A stretch of DNA of 27,955 nt from CAYWKL01 sp964459095 (GCA_964459095.1 CAYWKL010000010.1:1-27955), one strand, 5' to 3'; positions 1 to 6,906 are shown, numbered from the stretch's first letter. Notes: generated by a model from the sequence alone, not told the origin. Made by a program: numbers and translations.

Positions 1-128
1 ATAGAACCATCTACTTTAGCTTCAGCTAAAATAGGGACTACATTAGATCTTCCAATACCGAAAATATAGGTTAAACCTATATCAACTCTTTTCTCATTTG
101 GTAAATCAACTCCTGCTATCCTAGCCAT
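1..128 (-). CDS. rpsM: Ribosomal protein uS13, 5' part only
   Basis: Read by eye from the minus strand: an ATG at 126-128 opens a frame beginning MARIAGVDLPNEKRVDIGLT, which matches the N-terminus of bacterial uS13 (MARIAGVDLP.EKR followed by TYIFGIGRS). The frame runs off the left edge of the window, so only about 42 residues are visible. uS13 sits in the small-subunit head and contacts 5S rRNA/uL5 bridges and P-site tRNA. It follows rpmJ as in the usual alpha operon. The start has no Shine-Dalgarno site; instead the conserved leader stem at 138-204 ends nine bases upstream of it. Confidence 0.95.
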   Translation of the reverse strand, partial: MARIAGVDLPNEKRVDIGLTYIFGIGRSNVVPILAEAKVDGS

Positions 129-137
129 AAATTTTTC

Positions 138-204
138 TTGGACATTTTTGGTCGTATCTTCAACTACTCAATTTAACATTTCTGCCAAAAAGTCCACTAC
201 GACC
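138..204 (-). promoter_or_regulatory. Conserved leader RNA stem upstream of rpsM (copy 1 of 4)
   Basis: On the minus strand the 5' arm TGGACTTTTTGG (185-196) pairs with CCAAAAATGTCCA (139-151), giving 12 pairs with one bulged A. A flanking GGTCGTA (198-204) is also complementary to TACGACC just inside the 3' arm. The element ends nine bases before the rpsM ATG. Related elements precede rplN, rplP and tuf. The function is unknown; translational control or SD-independent initiation is inferred. Confidence 0.7.
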
Positions 205-235
205 TCAATTTTTTCCCTTTCTATGTTTGTTTTAA

Positions 236-254
236 TCTTAAATCGTAAATCATA
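236..254. repeat. 19-bp direct repeat, copy A (matches 8637-8655)
   Basis: The 19 bases TCTTAAATCGTAAATCATA are identical to those at 8637-8655. Both copies lie about 30-40 bases upstream (minus strand) of a conserved leader stem, those of rpsM and rplP. It belongs to the TGATTTATGATTTA-type AT-rich spacer repeats also seen before rpoC and near 10520-10556. Confidence 0.8.
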
Positions 255-261
255 AATCACT

Positions 262-378
262 TTATCCCTGACGTTGTTTATGCTTAGGGTCTCTGGGGCA
301 AATCACATATAAAACCCCTTCGCGTTTAACGATTTTGCAAAATTTACATCTTTTTTTAATAGAACTTTGTACTCTCAT
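262..378 (-). CDS. rpmJ: Ribosomal protein bL36
   Basis: This 38-residue frame begins MRVQSSIKKRCKFCKIVKRE and ends HKQRQG, a clear match to bL36. The zinc ligands expected for the zinc-binding form are present as C11, C14, C27 and H33. bL36 is the smallest large-subunit protein and stabilises the 23S rRNA near the peptidyl transferase core. Its place between infA and rpsM is the normal one. The start is an ATG and no strong Shine-Dalgarno site is visible. Length is typical of the family (37-38 residues). Confidence 0.95.
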   Translation of the reverse strand: MRVQSSIKKRCKFCKIVKREGVLYVICPRDPKHKQRQG

Positions 379-396
379 AAATTTATCAACCCTTCT

Positions 397-458
397 TGTC
401 ATTCCCGCGAAAGCGGGAATCTATATTGTACAGATCCTGAATCAAGTTCAGAATGACA
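397..458. repeat. Palindromic repeat with nested hairpins (GTCATTCCCGC type)
   Basis: The element is bounded by the inverted ends TGTCATTC (397-404) and GAATGACA (451-458). Inside are two hairpins, ATTCCCGC/GCGGGAAT with a GAAA loop (401-420) and CTGAA/TTCAG. This GTCATTCCCGCGAAAGCGGGAAT core is a dispersed repeat type found in many bacterial genomes. It fills the rpmJ-infA gap and abuts the infA stop codon. Confidence 0.8.
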
Positions 459-466
459 ATTTAGTG

Positions 467-706
467 TCACTTTGCTCTAAATGTAATCCTTCCTTTTTCC
501 AAATCATATTTAGGACTCATCTCAAGTTTTACTTTATCTCCTGTTAAAAGCTTAATGTAGTGCATTCTCATCTTGCCTGAAATATGACAGAGTATAACTC
601 TACCAATTAGCTCTGGCAGATCATCACTTCTTGTTATTCTTACTCTAAACAAGGTGTTCGGCAAAACTTCAACAACAACACCTTCAACTTCTATAACATC
701 ATTCAT
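467..706 (-). CDS. infA: Translation initiation factor IF-1
   Basis: The 79-residue product has the OB-fold IF1 pattern: IEVEGVVVEVLPNTLFRV, then CHISGKMRMHYIKLLTGDKV and a C-terminal KGRITFRAK. IF1 binds the A site of the 30S subunit and helps IF2 and IF3 select initiator tRNA. It is about seven residues longer than E. coli IF1 because of an insertion between strands 3 and 4 (RSDDLPELIGRVIL in place of the usual short loop). The ATG at 704-706 is followed closely by a second ATG, and the first fits the family better. The last codons and stop (AGCAAAGTGAC) are shared with the 3' end of rplF, where a genomic repeat begins, so the terminal residues may be repeat-derived. Confidence 0.95.
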   Translation of the reverse strand: MNDVIEVEGVVVEVLPNTLFRVRITRSDDLPELIGRVILCHISGKMRMHYIKLLTGDKVKLEMSPKYDLEKGRITFRAK

Positions 707-808
707 TATTGTCCATTACGTAATAATTTCTCTTAAAGTGGCTTAAAATACCATTTTAAAGTCATAATAGTCTACCAGAGTTAGCCTCGAAATACAACCC
801 CATAATAT

Positions 809-887
809 CAAGAAACGAGGATAGGGGTATAAGAATGATGAGTCTTTTGTTTATTGATTCATCACTAAGTCCTCGTTCCTCTTATCC
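809..887. promoter_or_regulatory. Long imperfect inverted repeat between map and infA
   Basis: On the minus strand AACGAGGA (868-875 side) can pair with TCCTCGTT (813-820 side), and nested inside TGATGA pairs with TCATCA. This gives a two-helix hairpin of about 80 nt in the intercistronic region that begins at the map stop codon. There is no T-run after it, so a classic terminator is unlikely. It may be an RNA processing or stability element, or a decayed repeat. Confidence 0.4.
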
Positions 888-1636
888 TAAACTTGCTTCC
901 AGTCAGTTAGCACTTCAGCGCTCTTTTTCCCTACTATTACACTCATTTCAAACAACCCCCCCATGGATCCATCAGAGCTAACTATTGTCCAGCCATCGCT
1001 TGAGTGCTCAACCTCCCCCGAACCTGCGGTATAAATCACCTCAATAGCTAAAGTCTGCCCTGCTTTGAGCAAAGGTCCTGTTCCTTTAGAACCAAATCCA
1101 GGTACTTCCGGATCTTCATGGAGTTTTTTTCCGACTCCATGGCCGACTAAACTTCTTACAATTTTATATCCTGAGGCTTCAACAATATTTTGGATAGCTG
1201 CTGAAATGTCTCCTACTCTATTCCCATCTACAGCCTGATCTATCCCAGCCCACAGCGCTTTTTCTCCAACTTTTAAAAACTCATTGTCAGCCTTGCCAAC
1301 TACTTTGCTCCAAGCTGTATCTGTATGCCATCCTTTATATATTGCTCCAACATCTATGCTTAAAATGTCACCTAATTTTAGTTTAATGTCTCTTGGGATA
1401 CCATGCACAACCTCGGAGTTAACAGTTAAGCATGTAGCAAAATTATATCCAGATTCTGTTTTAAATGAGGCCTCCCCACCTAATTTTAAAATTTCATCCT
1501 CAGCTACCTTATTTATCTCCAAGAGTGATGCTCCTTGAATTGATGCATCCAAAGCCTGTCTTAAAGCTAGAGCAGAAATCTTCCCGCTTTTTCTCATTAA
1601 GTTCAGCTCTTCAGAAGTTCTAGGAGCGATGGGCAT
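887..1636 (-). CDS. map: Methionine aminopeptidase, type I
   Basis: This enzyme removes the initiator methionine from nascent proteins at the ribosome exit. The 249-residue product has the pita-bread fold signatures and the full set of metal ligands: D95 (SIDVG), D106 (HTDTAW), H166 (VGHGVG), E199 (LAIEV) and E230 (LFEMS). The substrate-binding histidine is H79 (VVHGIP). Two positions are off-consensus: IEV replaces the usual IEP and FEM replaces the usual FEH. The length fits type Ia enzymes without an N-terminal zinc extension. The ATG lies 17 bases inside the end of the adk-like gene, indicating translational coupling, as in many spc operons (secY-adk-map-infA). Confidence 0.95.
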   Translation of the reverse strand: MPIAPRTSEELNLMRKSGKISALALRQALDASIQGASLLEINKVAEDEILKLGGEASFKTESGYNFATCLTVNSEVVHGIPRDIKLKLGDILSIDVGAIYKGWHTDTAWSKVVGKADNEFLKVGEKALWAGIDQAVDGNRVGDISAAIQNIVEASGYKIVRSLVGHGVGKKLHEDPEVPGFGSKGTGPLLKAGQTLAIEVIYTAGSGEVEHSSDGWTIVSSDGSMGGLFEMSVIVGKKSAEVLTDWKQV

Positions 1637-2159
1637 CTATGTACTCCTTTATCCTATTGAAAGTGTCATTTACACTGCCTGATGCATCAATATCAATAAC
1701 CTTAATTTTCCCTCTGTAGGAATCAACCAGCTCTTCTATACCTTTGCCTTGTGTTTTATGGCGCAGATCAATCAATCTTTGAGTGTCATCAGGCCTTCCT
1801 CTTGCTAGAAGCCTTTTTTTAGCCTCGTTTGGGTCAACATTTAGAAAAAAAATTAAATCAAGTTTTGGGTCAAAATACCCAACTTGGGAAATCCTTCTTG
1901 GGTATGAATCTGAAACAAATCCATTTTTTGCATCAGGAGCTTCCAATCTTTTTTTTATCAGATCTGCGACAATCCGATCATCAACCATTTCTCCTTTACT
2001 TAACGCATCTTTTAAATATCGTCCTAGATCCGAATCCTCTTTTGAAATTTGTCTTAAAACATCTCCTGTTGTTAAAAAACACAAATTCAGATAGTCTGCC
2101 AGAAGTTTTGCCTGAGTAGATTTTCCACTACCCATTAAACCAGTAATTAATATGTTCAT
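1620..2159 (-). CDS. adk: Adenylate kinase-like P-loop nucleotide kinase
   Basis: The position between secY and map is that of adenylate kinase (ATP + AMP to 2 ADP). The protein has a P-loop at residues 7-15 (GLMGSGKST), a TTGDVLR motif near 30-36, GEMVDD at 57-62 and a lid-like arginine stretch at 120-133. It is short (179 residues against about 215) with a reduced lid and no zinc cysteines. It is also divergent: the P-loop ends GKST rather than GKGT, and the AMP-site motif reads SDSYPRR instead of DGFPR. Short, divergent Adk-like kinases are plausible for reduced genomes, but another nucleoside monophosphate specificity cannot be excluded. The gene starts 21 bases after secY and overlaps map. 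Confidence 0.8.
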   Translation of the reverse strand: MNILITGLMGSGKSTQAKLLADYLNLCFLTTGDVLRQISKEDSDLGRYLKDALSKGEMVDDRIVADLIKKRLEAPDAKNGFVSDSYPRRISQVGYFDPKLDLIFFLNVDPNEAKKRLLARGRPDDTQRLIDLRHKTQGKGIEELVDSYRGKIKVIDIDASGSVNDTFNRIKEYIDAHRS

Positions 2160-2180
2160 TGTTCGCTTGTTATCTAATAA

Positions 2181-3470
2181 TTATTTCTTTAGGAATCCTT
2201 CGTAGTTTCGCTCAACTAATTTAGATTCGAACTGTTTTGCAGTATCCAAAATAACTGAGACAACTATCAAAAGTGATGTTCCCCCTATAACTAGGGTTGT
2301 AACACCTGTTAGCGATGAAGCAATTGAAGGAAGAATTGCTATTGAGCCTAAAAATATAGCACCAGCCAGCGTTACTCTTACCAAAATATAATTTAAATAT
2401 TTTGCAGTTGTGCTTCCTGGTCTTATTCCTGGGACAAAACCACCATATTTTTTAATTTCATCAGCAATTTTTGTAGGGTTAAAAATAACTGCAGTGTAAA
2501 AATAAGTAAACCCTATTACCAAAAGAAAATATGTTAAATTATAAGCTAGAGAGTTTGATTGAAAATTTAGAGCTAGAAACCTACCTATATTTTGTAGCAT
2601 TGGTTGACTCGATTGGCTTAAATATTGTCCTGCAAAAGAGGGCATTAAAACCAGCGAGATTGCAAAAATAATAGGTATAACACCTGCCTGGTTAACTCTT
2701 AAAGGCAAATATGTTTTAGCTCCTGCCCCGTTTCTATTCCCCAAGTAGCGCCTTGCATATTGAATTGGGATTTGGCGCCTTCCCTCATTAACAAACACGA
2801 CTGCAGCAATAATACCAATTGCTCCAAGTACAAAAAGCAAAAGAGTGAGGAGTTGTTGTTGATCAATAATTGAGATAGTTTGGAATAAAGTTACTGGAGC
2901 TCTCACAACAATTCCTGCAAAAATTAGAATTGAGATTCCATTTCCTATCCCATACTCACTTATCAGCTCACCAAGCCACATCAAAAATAAAGTTCCTGAA
3001 GCCATACTTACAACAATTGTCAGAATTTCCAAAGGTATGTTGGCTGTAACTAAACCTTGGCTTTTGAGTAAAGTATACATTCCAATAGACTGAATTAAGC
3101 TCAAGGGTACTGTTAAATATCTTGTGTATTGGTTTATCTTTTGTCTTCCTTGCTCACCCTCTTTAGAAAGTTCCTCAAGTTTTGGGAAAACCATTGTTAA
3201 AAGCTGCATAATGATTGAGGCATTAATATATGGATTAAGCCCCAGGGATATTACAGAAAAGTTAGCTAAAGTCCCTCCTGAAAAAATATCCAAAAGTCCT
3301 AGAAGTTGATTTGATTGAAAAAGATTTTTTAAACCTGCTATATCCACTCCTCCAACAGGAATGTGTGCTACTACTCTAAAAATAATTAAGATAAGTAAAG
3401 TTACGAGGATTTTTCTTCTAAGATCCGGTATTTTAAAAGCATTTATAAAAGGTGTAATAAAGTTATTCAA
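2181..3470 (-). CDS. secY: Preprotein translocase channel subunit SecY
   Basis: This is the 429-residue channel-forming subunit of the SecYEG translocon in the cytoplasmic membrane. Ten hydrophobic segments can be followed. Typical SecY stretches are present: an N-terminal RRKILVTLLILIIFR, GLNPYINASIIMQLL near residue 80, the EGRRQIPIQYARR loop, and the late cytoplasmic loop KYGGFVPGIRPGSTTAKYL. The start is a TTG at 3468-3470, overlapping the end of rplO by eight bases. It is preceded at ideal spacing by GGAGG, which lies inside the last rplO codons, so the two genes are probably translationally coupled. Length is close to the family norm. Confidence 0.97.
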   Translation of the reverse strand: MNNFITPFINAFKIPDLRRKILVTLLILIIFRVVAHIPVGGVDIAGLKNLFQSNQLLGLLDIFSGGTLANFSVISLGLNPYINASIIMQLLTMVFPKLEELSKEGEQGRQKINQYTRYLTVPLSLIQSIGMYTLLKSQGLVTANIPLEILTIVVSMASGTLFLMWLGELISEYGIGNGISILIFAGIVVRAPVTLFQTISIIDQQQLLTLLLFVLGAIGIIAAVVFVNEGRRQIPIQYARRYLGNRNGAGAKTYLPLRVNQAGVIPIIFAISLVLMPSFAGQYLSQSSQPMLQNIGRFLALNFQSNSLAYNLTYFLLVIGFTYFYTAVIFNPTKIADEIKKYGGFVPGIRPGSTTAKYLNYILVRVTLAGAIFLGSIAILPSIASSLTGVTTLVIGGTSLLIVVSVILDTAKQFESKLVERNYEGFLKK

Positions 3471-3897
3471 TTTTTCCTCCAGCTTTAATTATTTTTTCTG
3501 CAGCCGATTTTGAAATCGGAAGCTTAATTACCAAAGGCACTGTTATTTCTCCTCTATCCAGAATTTTAACTCCGTATTTTTTAGCATCTGAAGTCTTAAT
3601 TAAGCTTTGTGAGACTAAAGTCTCAATTGTAACTTCTGTATTTTTCTTTAGTTTAGAAATATCAGAAAGACCTACAATTAAACTTTTAGGAGAAACTTTT
3701 TTATTTCTGCTACCTCTTAAAAATGGAATTTTTTTGTATAGGGGAAGGCCCCCTCCTGAGAAATCAGAGGAGATTTTCCCTCTTGCTTTTTGTCCTTTTG
3801 TTCCTCTCCCAGCAGTTTTTCCTTTACCTGAGGCTATACCGCGTCCAACTCTTTTTTTAGATCTTCTAACCATATTTGGCAATTTATCCAGTTTCAT
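3463..3897 (-). CDS. rplO: Ribosomal protein uL15
   Basis: This 144-residue large-subunit protein has the typical glycine- and lysine-rich N-terminus (RVGRGIASGKGKTAGRGTKG, then FSGGGLPLYKKIPFLRG) and a globular C-terminal part ending SKSAAEKIIKAGGKIE. uL15 helps organise 23S rRNA in late assembly. It directly follows rpsE with only two bases between them, and there is no rpmD (uL30) in the place that gene normally occupies. Its last codons supply the Shine-Dalgarno site for secY. Confidence 0.97.
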   Translation of the reverse strand: MKLDKLPNMVRRSKKRVGRGIASGKGKTAGRGTKGQKARGKISSDFSGGGLPLYKKIPFLRGSRNKKVSPKSLIVGLSDISKLKKNTEVTIETLVSQSLIKTSDAKKYGVKILDRGEITVPLVIKLPISKSAAEKIIKAGGKIE

Positions 3898-3899
3898 TT

Positions 3900-4493
3900 T
3901 TATCCTTTCTTTAATCTTTTCAAGGCTTCCAAAGTTGCATACACATTTGAAGCCTTATTTTTTGTCCCCAGTGTTTTTGAAACAATATCATTAATTCCTG
4001 CTGCCTCAACAACGACCCTTACAGCCCCTCCTGCAATAACACCTGTTCCTTTGGGAGCAGGTTTGAGCAAGACTTTTGCAGCACCATATTTGATATAAAC
4101 TTCGTGTGGTATTGTTCTTTCCTCTTTTAAAGGAACGCTAATTAGGTGTTTTTTTGCATAGGTTGTGGCTTTGGCAACTGAGGATTGAACATCAGCTGCC
4201 TTCCCTAAACCCACCCCAACTTTACCTTTTTTATCCCCAACAACAACAACGACTGAAAGAGATCTTTTATCTCCTCCTTGAGTTTTTTTAGAAACTCTGT
4301 TTACTTGGACTACTTTTTCAAAAAACTCAGACTCACCCTCATTTGGGCGGTTCGGGCCACCTTGACCGCCTCTCATATTTGGGTTTCTGTTTCCATATCT
4401 TTGCCCACCAAAACCACCACGCTGATTATATCCCCCATTTCTTTGATTCTGTCCGTTTTGTTTATTTGTATTTATTTTTTGTGTGTTTTCCAT
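3900..4493 (-). CDS. rpsE: Ribosomal protein uS5 with Gly/Asn/Arg-rich N-terminal extension
   Basis: From about residue 56 onward the product is a normal uS5: an N-terminal double-stranded-RNA-binding-like domain (FEKVVQVNRVSKKTQGGDKR, VGVGLGKAADV) and a C-terminal domain with GTGVIAGGAVRVVVEAAGI and ALKRLKKG. uS5 lies at the mRNA entry side of the 30S subunit and affects decoding accuracy. The first 52 or so residues are unusual: a low-complexity N/Q/G/R-rich tract with RGG motifs (GGYNQRGGFGGQRYGNR and MRGGQGG). No internal start before the core looks better placed, and AAAGAG precedes the ATG. Confidence 0.96.
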   Translation of the reverse strand: MENTQKINTNKQNGQNQRNGGYNQRGGFGGQRYGNRNPNMRGGQGGPNRPNEGESEFFEKVVQVNRVSKKTQGGDKRSLSVVVVVGDKKGKVGVGLGKAADVQSSVAKATTYAKKHLISVPLKEERTIPHEVYIKYGAAKVLLKPAPKGTGVIAGGAVRVVVEAAGINDIVSKTLGTKNKASNVYATLEALKRLKKG

Positions 4494-4523
4494 ATTCTCT
4501 TTCTCAAGCTTGTACTGACTTTA

Positions 4524-4856
4524 CTAAAATTCTAGTCCTCCTTTTCTTGCTCCTTCTGCTAAAACAGCAATCCTACCATGGTATTTAAATCCACCTCTGT
4601 CAAAAACTATTTTTTTAATTTTTAGCTTTTTTGCCTTTTCTGCAATAGCTTCACCAACTAAACCAGCCTTTTCTTTCTTAGTTCCTGTTAACTTAGCATC
4701 TGAGGCAGAAGCCAAAGTTTTATTTTTATTATCATCAATAATTTGAGCATAAATATGTTGTGTTGATTTAAATACAGCAAGTCTTGGTTTATTTTCTAAA
4801 CCAGTAATCTTTTTTCTTAAAGTCTTATGTCTCCTTTGTCTGCTAATCTTTAACAT
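4524..4856 (-). CDS. rplR: Ribosomal protein uL18
   Basis: This 110-residue protein binds 5S rRNA in the central protuberance together with uL5 and bL25. Recognisable stretches are RQRRHKTLRKKI, KPRLAVFKSTQHIYAQIIDD and the C-terminal VFDRGGFKYHGRIAVLAEGARKGGLEF, of which DRGG-YHGR and ARKGGLEF are family hallmarks. The ATG is preceded at about eleven bases by GAAGGAT, which is the end of a palindromic repeat lying between rplF and rplR. Length is normal. Confidence 0.96.
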   Translation of the reverse strand: MLKISRQRRHKTLRKKITGLENKPRLAVFKSTQHIYAQIIDDNKNKTLASASDAKLTGTKKEKAGLVGEAIAEKAKKLKIKKIVFDRGGFKYHGRIAVLAEGARKGGLEF

Positions 4857-4864
4857 ATAATTCT

Positions 4865-4912
4865 AGATCCTTCGTCGCCTTAATGGCTCCTCAGGATGAC
4901 GCTAAGCGTCAC
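4865..4912. repeat. AGATCCTTCG...CAGGATGAC palindromic repeat (rplR-rplF gap)
   Basis: AGATCCTTCG at the left and CAGGATGAC near the right mark one member of a family also present at 10559-10587 and 11494-11535. A second small hairpin follows (GACGCTAAGCGTC, 4898-4910). The right end runs into the rplF stop codon. On the minus strand its far end carries GAAGGAT upstream of rplR. Confidence 0.75.
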
Positions 4913-5466
4913 TTTGCTCCTCCTACTACTACTTTTCCTGCTTTACCAGGCTTTTTTCTTACATACTCGCCTTCGTATCTTATTCCCTTACCTTTATATA
5001 CCTCAGGAGGTTTTATAGCTTTAATGTTTGCAGCTACTTGTCCCACTAATTCCCTATCTATACCTGATACTGAAATCTTTGTGTTGTCAGCAATGCTTAA
5101 AGTTATCCCCGCTGGAGCCTTAAAATTAACTGGATGTGAAAAACCTACACTTAAGTGTAAATTATCTCCTCCTCCTTGAGCTCTATAGCCCACACCAACC
5201 ATTTCTAAGTTTTTAGTCCAACCCTCTGTTACTCCTTTGACCATGTTATTTATTAAAGCTCTTGTTAAACCGTGCAATGACTTGGACAACTTTTCATCAT
5301 TTTTTCTTTGAACAACAACCTGTCCTTCTTTAACTTCTGCTTTAACCTCTGGTCTAAGCATTAGTTTTAACTCTCCTTTAGGGCCTTTAACCAATATCTC
5401 ACTTCCTGTTATTGAAGCCTCAACTCCATTTGGTATTTGTACCGGTGCATTCCCTATTCTTGACAT
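4909..5466 (-). CDS. rplF: Ribosomal protein uL6
   Basis: The product has the two tandem uL6 domains: MSRIGNAPVQIPNGVEASI at the start, a middle with GLTRALINNMVKGVTEGWTK, and the C-terminal signature PPEVYKGKGIRYEGEYVRKKPGK. uL6 sits near the sarcin-ricin loop and the factor-binding site. The ATG at 5464-5466 (MSRIGN) was preferred over an in-frame ATG five codons upstream. It matches the family N-terminus and lies four bases after the rpsH stop. The product is 185 residues. The final codons AGCAAAGTGAC are shared with infA and mark the edge of a repeat. Confidence 0.96.
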   Translation of the reverse strand: MSRIGNAPVQIPNGVEASITGSEILVKGPKGELKLMLRPEVKAEVKEGQVVVQRKNDEKLSKSLHGLTRALINNMVKGVTEGWTKNLEMVGVGYRAQGGGDNLHLSVGFSHPVNFKAPAGITLSIADNTKISVSGIDRELVGQVAANIKAIKPPEVYKGKGIRYEGEYVRKKPGKAGKVVVGGAK

Positions 5467-5470
5467 ATAC

Positions 5471-5869
5471 TTACCAAACATAGGCCATTACTTCTCCGCC
5501 TACGCCCTCCTTTTTTGCTTGACTATCATTCATAATACCTTTTGGGGTAGAAATTATTGCTATTCCAAGTCCGTTTAAAACACTTGGGAGCTCTCTTTTT
5601 CCTTTATAAACTCGTAAACCTGGCTTTGATATTCTTTTTACATCAGTTAGAGCAGCTTTTTTACCACTATATTTAAGCGAAACCATTACCCCTCTTTCTT
5701 TAGGGACCGCATCTTTTTGAGTTTCCTTAAATCCTGCAACATAACCTTCTTTCTCAAGAAGTTTTATTATTTCAAGTGTAAGCTTTGAAAAGGGTACAAA
5801 AACCTCAAGCTTGGAAGCTTTGTATCCATTTTTTATTCTTATCAATGCATCTGCAATTGTGTCGCGCAT
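5471..5869 (-). CDS. rpsH: Ribosomal protein uS8
   Basis: This 132-residue small-subunit protein binds the central domain of 16S rRNA, and in many bacteria it represses its own operon. It begins MRDTIADALIRIKNGYKA and ends with the uS8 signature GLGIAIISTPKGIMNDSQAKKEGVGGEVMAYVW, where STPKG(I/V)M and GGE are conserved. The ATG lies eight bases after the rpsN stop. Length and order (rpsN-rpsH-rplF) are standard. Confidence 0.97.
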   Translation of the reverse strand: MRDTIADALIRIKNGYKASKLEVFVPFSKLTLEIIKLLEKEGYVAGFKETQKDAVPKERGVMVSLKYSGKKAALTDVKRISKPGLRVYKGKRELPSVLNGLGIAIISTPKGIMNDSQAKKEGVGGEVMAYVW

Positions 5870-5877
5870 AAATTTTT

Positions 5878-6057
5878 CTACCAGCTGGCTTTTTTTACTC
5901 CCGGTAACTGCCCCTTATATGCAAATTCTCTAAAACATATTCTACAAAGACCAAATCTTCTTAGATACCCACGTGACCTACCACACCTTAAACACCTGTT
6001 TACTTTTTGAACCTCATATTTAAATTTCTTTTTTACAATATTACTTGTCTTAGCCAT
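5878..6057 (-). CDS. rpsN: Ribosomal protein uS14, zinc-binding (type Z)
   Basis: This 59-residue gene was found by direct translation between rplE and rpsH. It begins MAKTSNIVKKKFKYEVQKVN and carries four zinc ligands, C22 and C25 (CLRC) with C38 and C41 (CRIC), followed by FREFAYKGQLPGVKKASW, the normal uS14 C-terminus. uS14 helps assemble the 30S head. The short zinc form is typical of Gram-positive-like and CPR lineages. The start overlaps the end of rplE by eight bases. Confidence 0.96.
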   Translation of the reverse strand: MAKTSNIVKKKFKYEVQKVNRCLRCGRSRGYLRRFGLCRICFREFAYKGQLPGVKKASW

Positions 6058-6598
6058 TTTTTTTAAAAGGTACTCCTAGAAGTTCCAGTAACTTTTTCCC
6101 TTCTTCTTTAGAATTTGCAGAGGTTGTTATTGTAATCTGCAGACCCCTTGATCTATCAATGTTTTTAAAATCAACCTCAGGGAATATATTAAGCTCTCTT
6201 AAACCTAAATTAAAATTTCCTTTAGGATCAAAAGAATCCTCAGATAATCCTCTAAAATCCCTCACCTTTGGTAAAACTATACTTATTAATTTATCTAAAA
6301 AGACGTACATTCTATCTCCCCTTAGAGTTGTCATCAATCCTATTGGAGAGCCTTGTGTTAATTTAAAGGAAGCAATGGATTTTTTAGCTTTTGTTGTAAC
6401 TGGTTTTTGTCCTGTTATTGCAGTTATATTAATTTTTTGTTTATCCAAAACCCCTGCATCATCTTTTGCCTCACCAATTCCCATATTTACAACAATCTTA
6501 AGAAGTTTTGGGACACTCAAGTCATTTTTTAAACTTAATTCTTCTTTTAATCTTGGTTTAACTTGCTTTTCGTATTTATCTTTTAACCTAATATTCAT
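6050..6598 (-). CDS. rplE: Ribosomal protein uL5
   Basis: uL5 binds 5S rRNA in the central protuberance. The 182-residue product shows the family pattern: MNIRLKDKYEKQVKPRLKEE, VPKLLKIVVNMGIGEA, ITGQKPVTTKAKKSIASFKL, LRGDRMYVFLDKLI, LPKVRDFRGL and NFNLGLRELNIFPEV. The ATG at 6596-6598 was chosen over one six codons upstream. It has AAGGAA at good spacing and overlaps the rplX TGA as ATGA, a sign of coupled translation. Confidence 0.97.
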   Translation of the reverse strand: MNIRLKDKYEKQVKPRLKEELSLKNDLSVPKLLKIVVNMGIGEAKDDAGVLDKQKINITAITGQKPVTTKAKKSIASFKLTQGSPIGLMTTLRGDRMYVFLDKLISIVLPKVRDFRGLSEDSFDPKGNFNLGLRELNIFPEVDFKNIDRSRGLQITITTSANSKEEGKKLLELLGVPFKKNG

Positions 6599-6903
6599 TT
6601 GATTTCCTTTTTGCATTTAGTACAAATCCTTAGTTTTTCTCCGTTGGCAACATTAAATTTAACTCTTGTACTTTTTTGGCAGTTTGGACAAATTAAGGCT
6701 AGATTTGAGATATGGACAGGTTTTATTATTTCAATAATTCCTCCTTCAATAGTCCCTTGTTTTTTTACATGCCTTTTGTACATATTTACTCCTGCAACAA
6801 AGACCAGGTTTTTCTTTATTAGAACTCTTTCAACAGAGCCTTGTTTACCATTGTCTTTGCCTAGTAATACTTTTACCTTGTCTCCTTTTTTTAGTTTATT
6901 CAT
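6595..6903 (-). CDS. rplX: Ribosomal protein uL24 with a zinc-ribbon-like tail
   Basis: This assembly-initiator protein binds the 5' domain of 23S rRNA. The first half is a KOW domain (KKGDKVKVLLGKDNGKQGSV). The second half contains four cysteines, C72 and C75 (CPNC) and C94 and C97 (CTKC), consistent with the zinc-binding form seen in many bacteria. Its 102 residues are typical. It starts three bases after rplN and overlaps rplE by four bases. Confidence 0.97.
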   Translation of the reverse strand: MNKLKKGDKVKVLLGKDNGKQGSVERVLIKKNLVFVAGVNMYKRHVKKQGTIEGGIIEIIKPVHISNLALICPNCQKSTRVKFNVANGEKLRICTKCKKEIK

Positions 6904-6906
6904 AAG

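Noticed and set aside
126..204. A conserved protein segment upstream of rpsM, rplN, rplP and tuf (TTKNVQ-like)
   Set aside because: Read in the frame of each gene the rplP copy differs completely (RPNLSKQ), while the nucleotide pairing is kept, so conservation is at RNA level.
138..204. A pseudoknot in all leader motifs from GGTCGTA with TACGACC
   Set aside because: The pairing works for rpsM and, with wobbles, rplN, but is broken in rplP and absent in tuf, so it cannot be a general feature.
1284..2119. Several plus-strand open frames opposite map and adk
   Set aside because: They are reverse-strand shadows of well-identified minus-strand genes, lack ribosome binding sites and show no recognisable product. 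The same holds for the plus-strand frames opposite other genes across the window.
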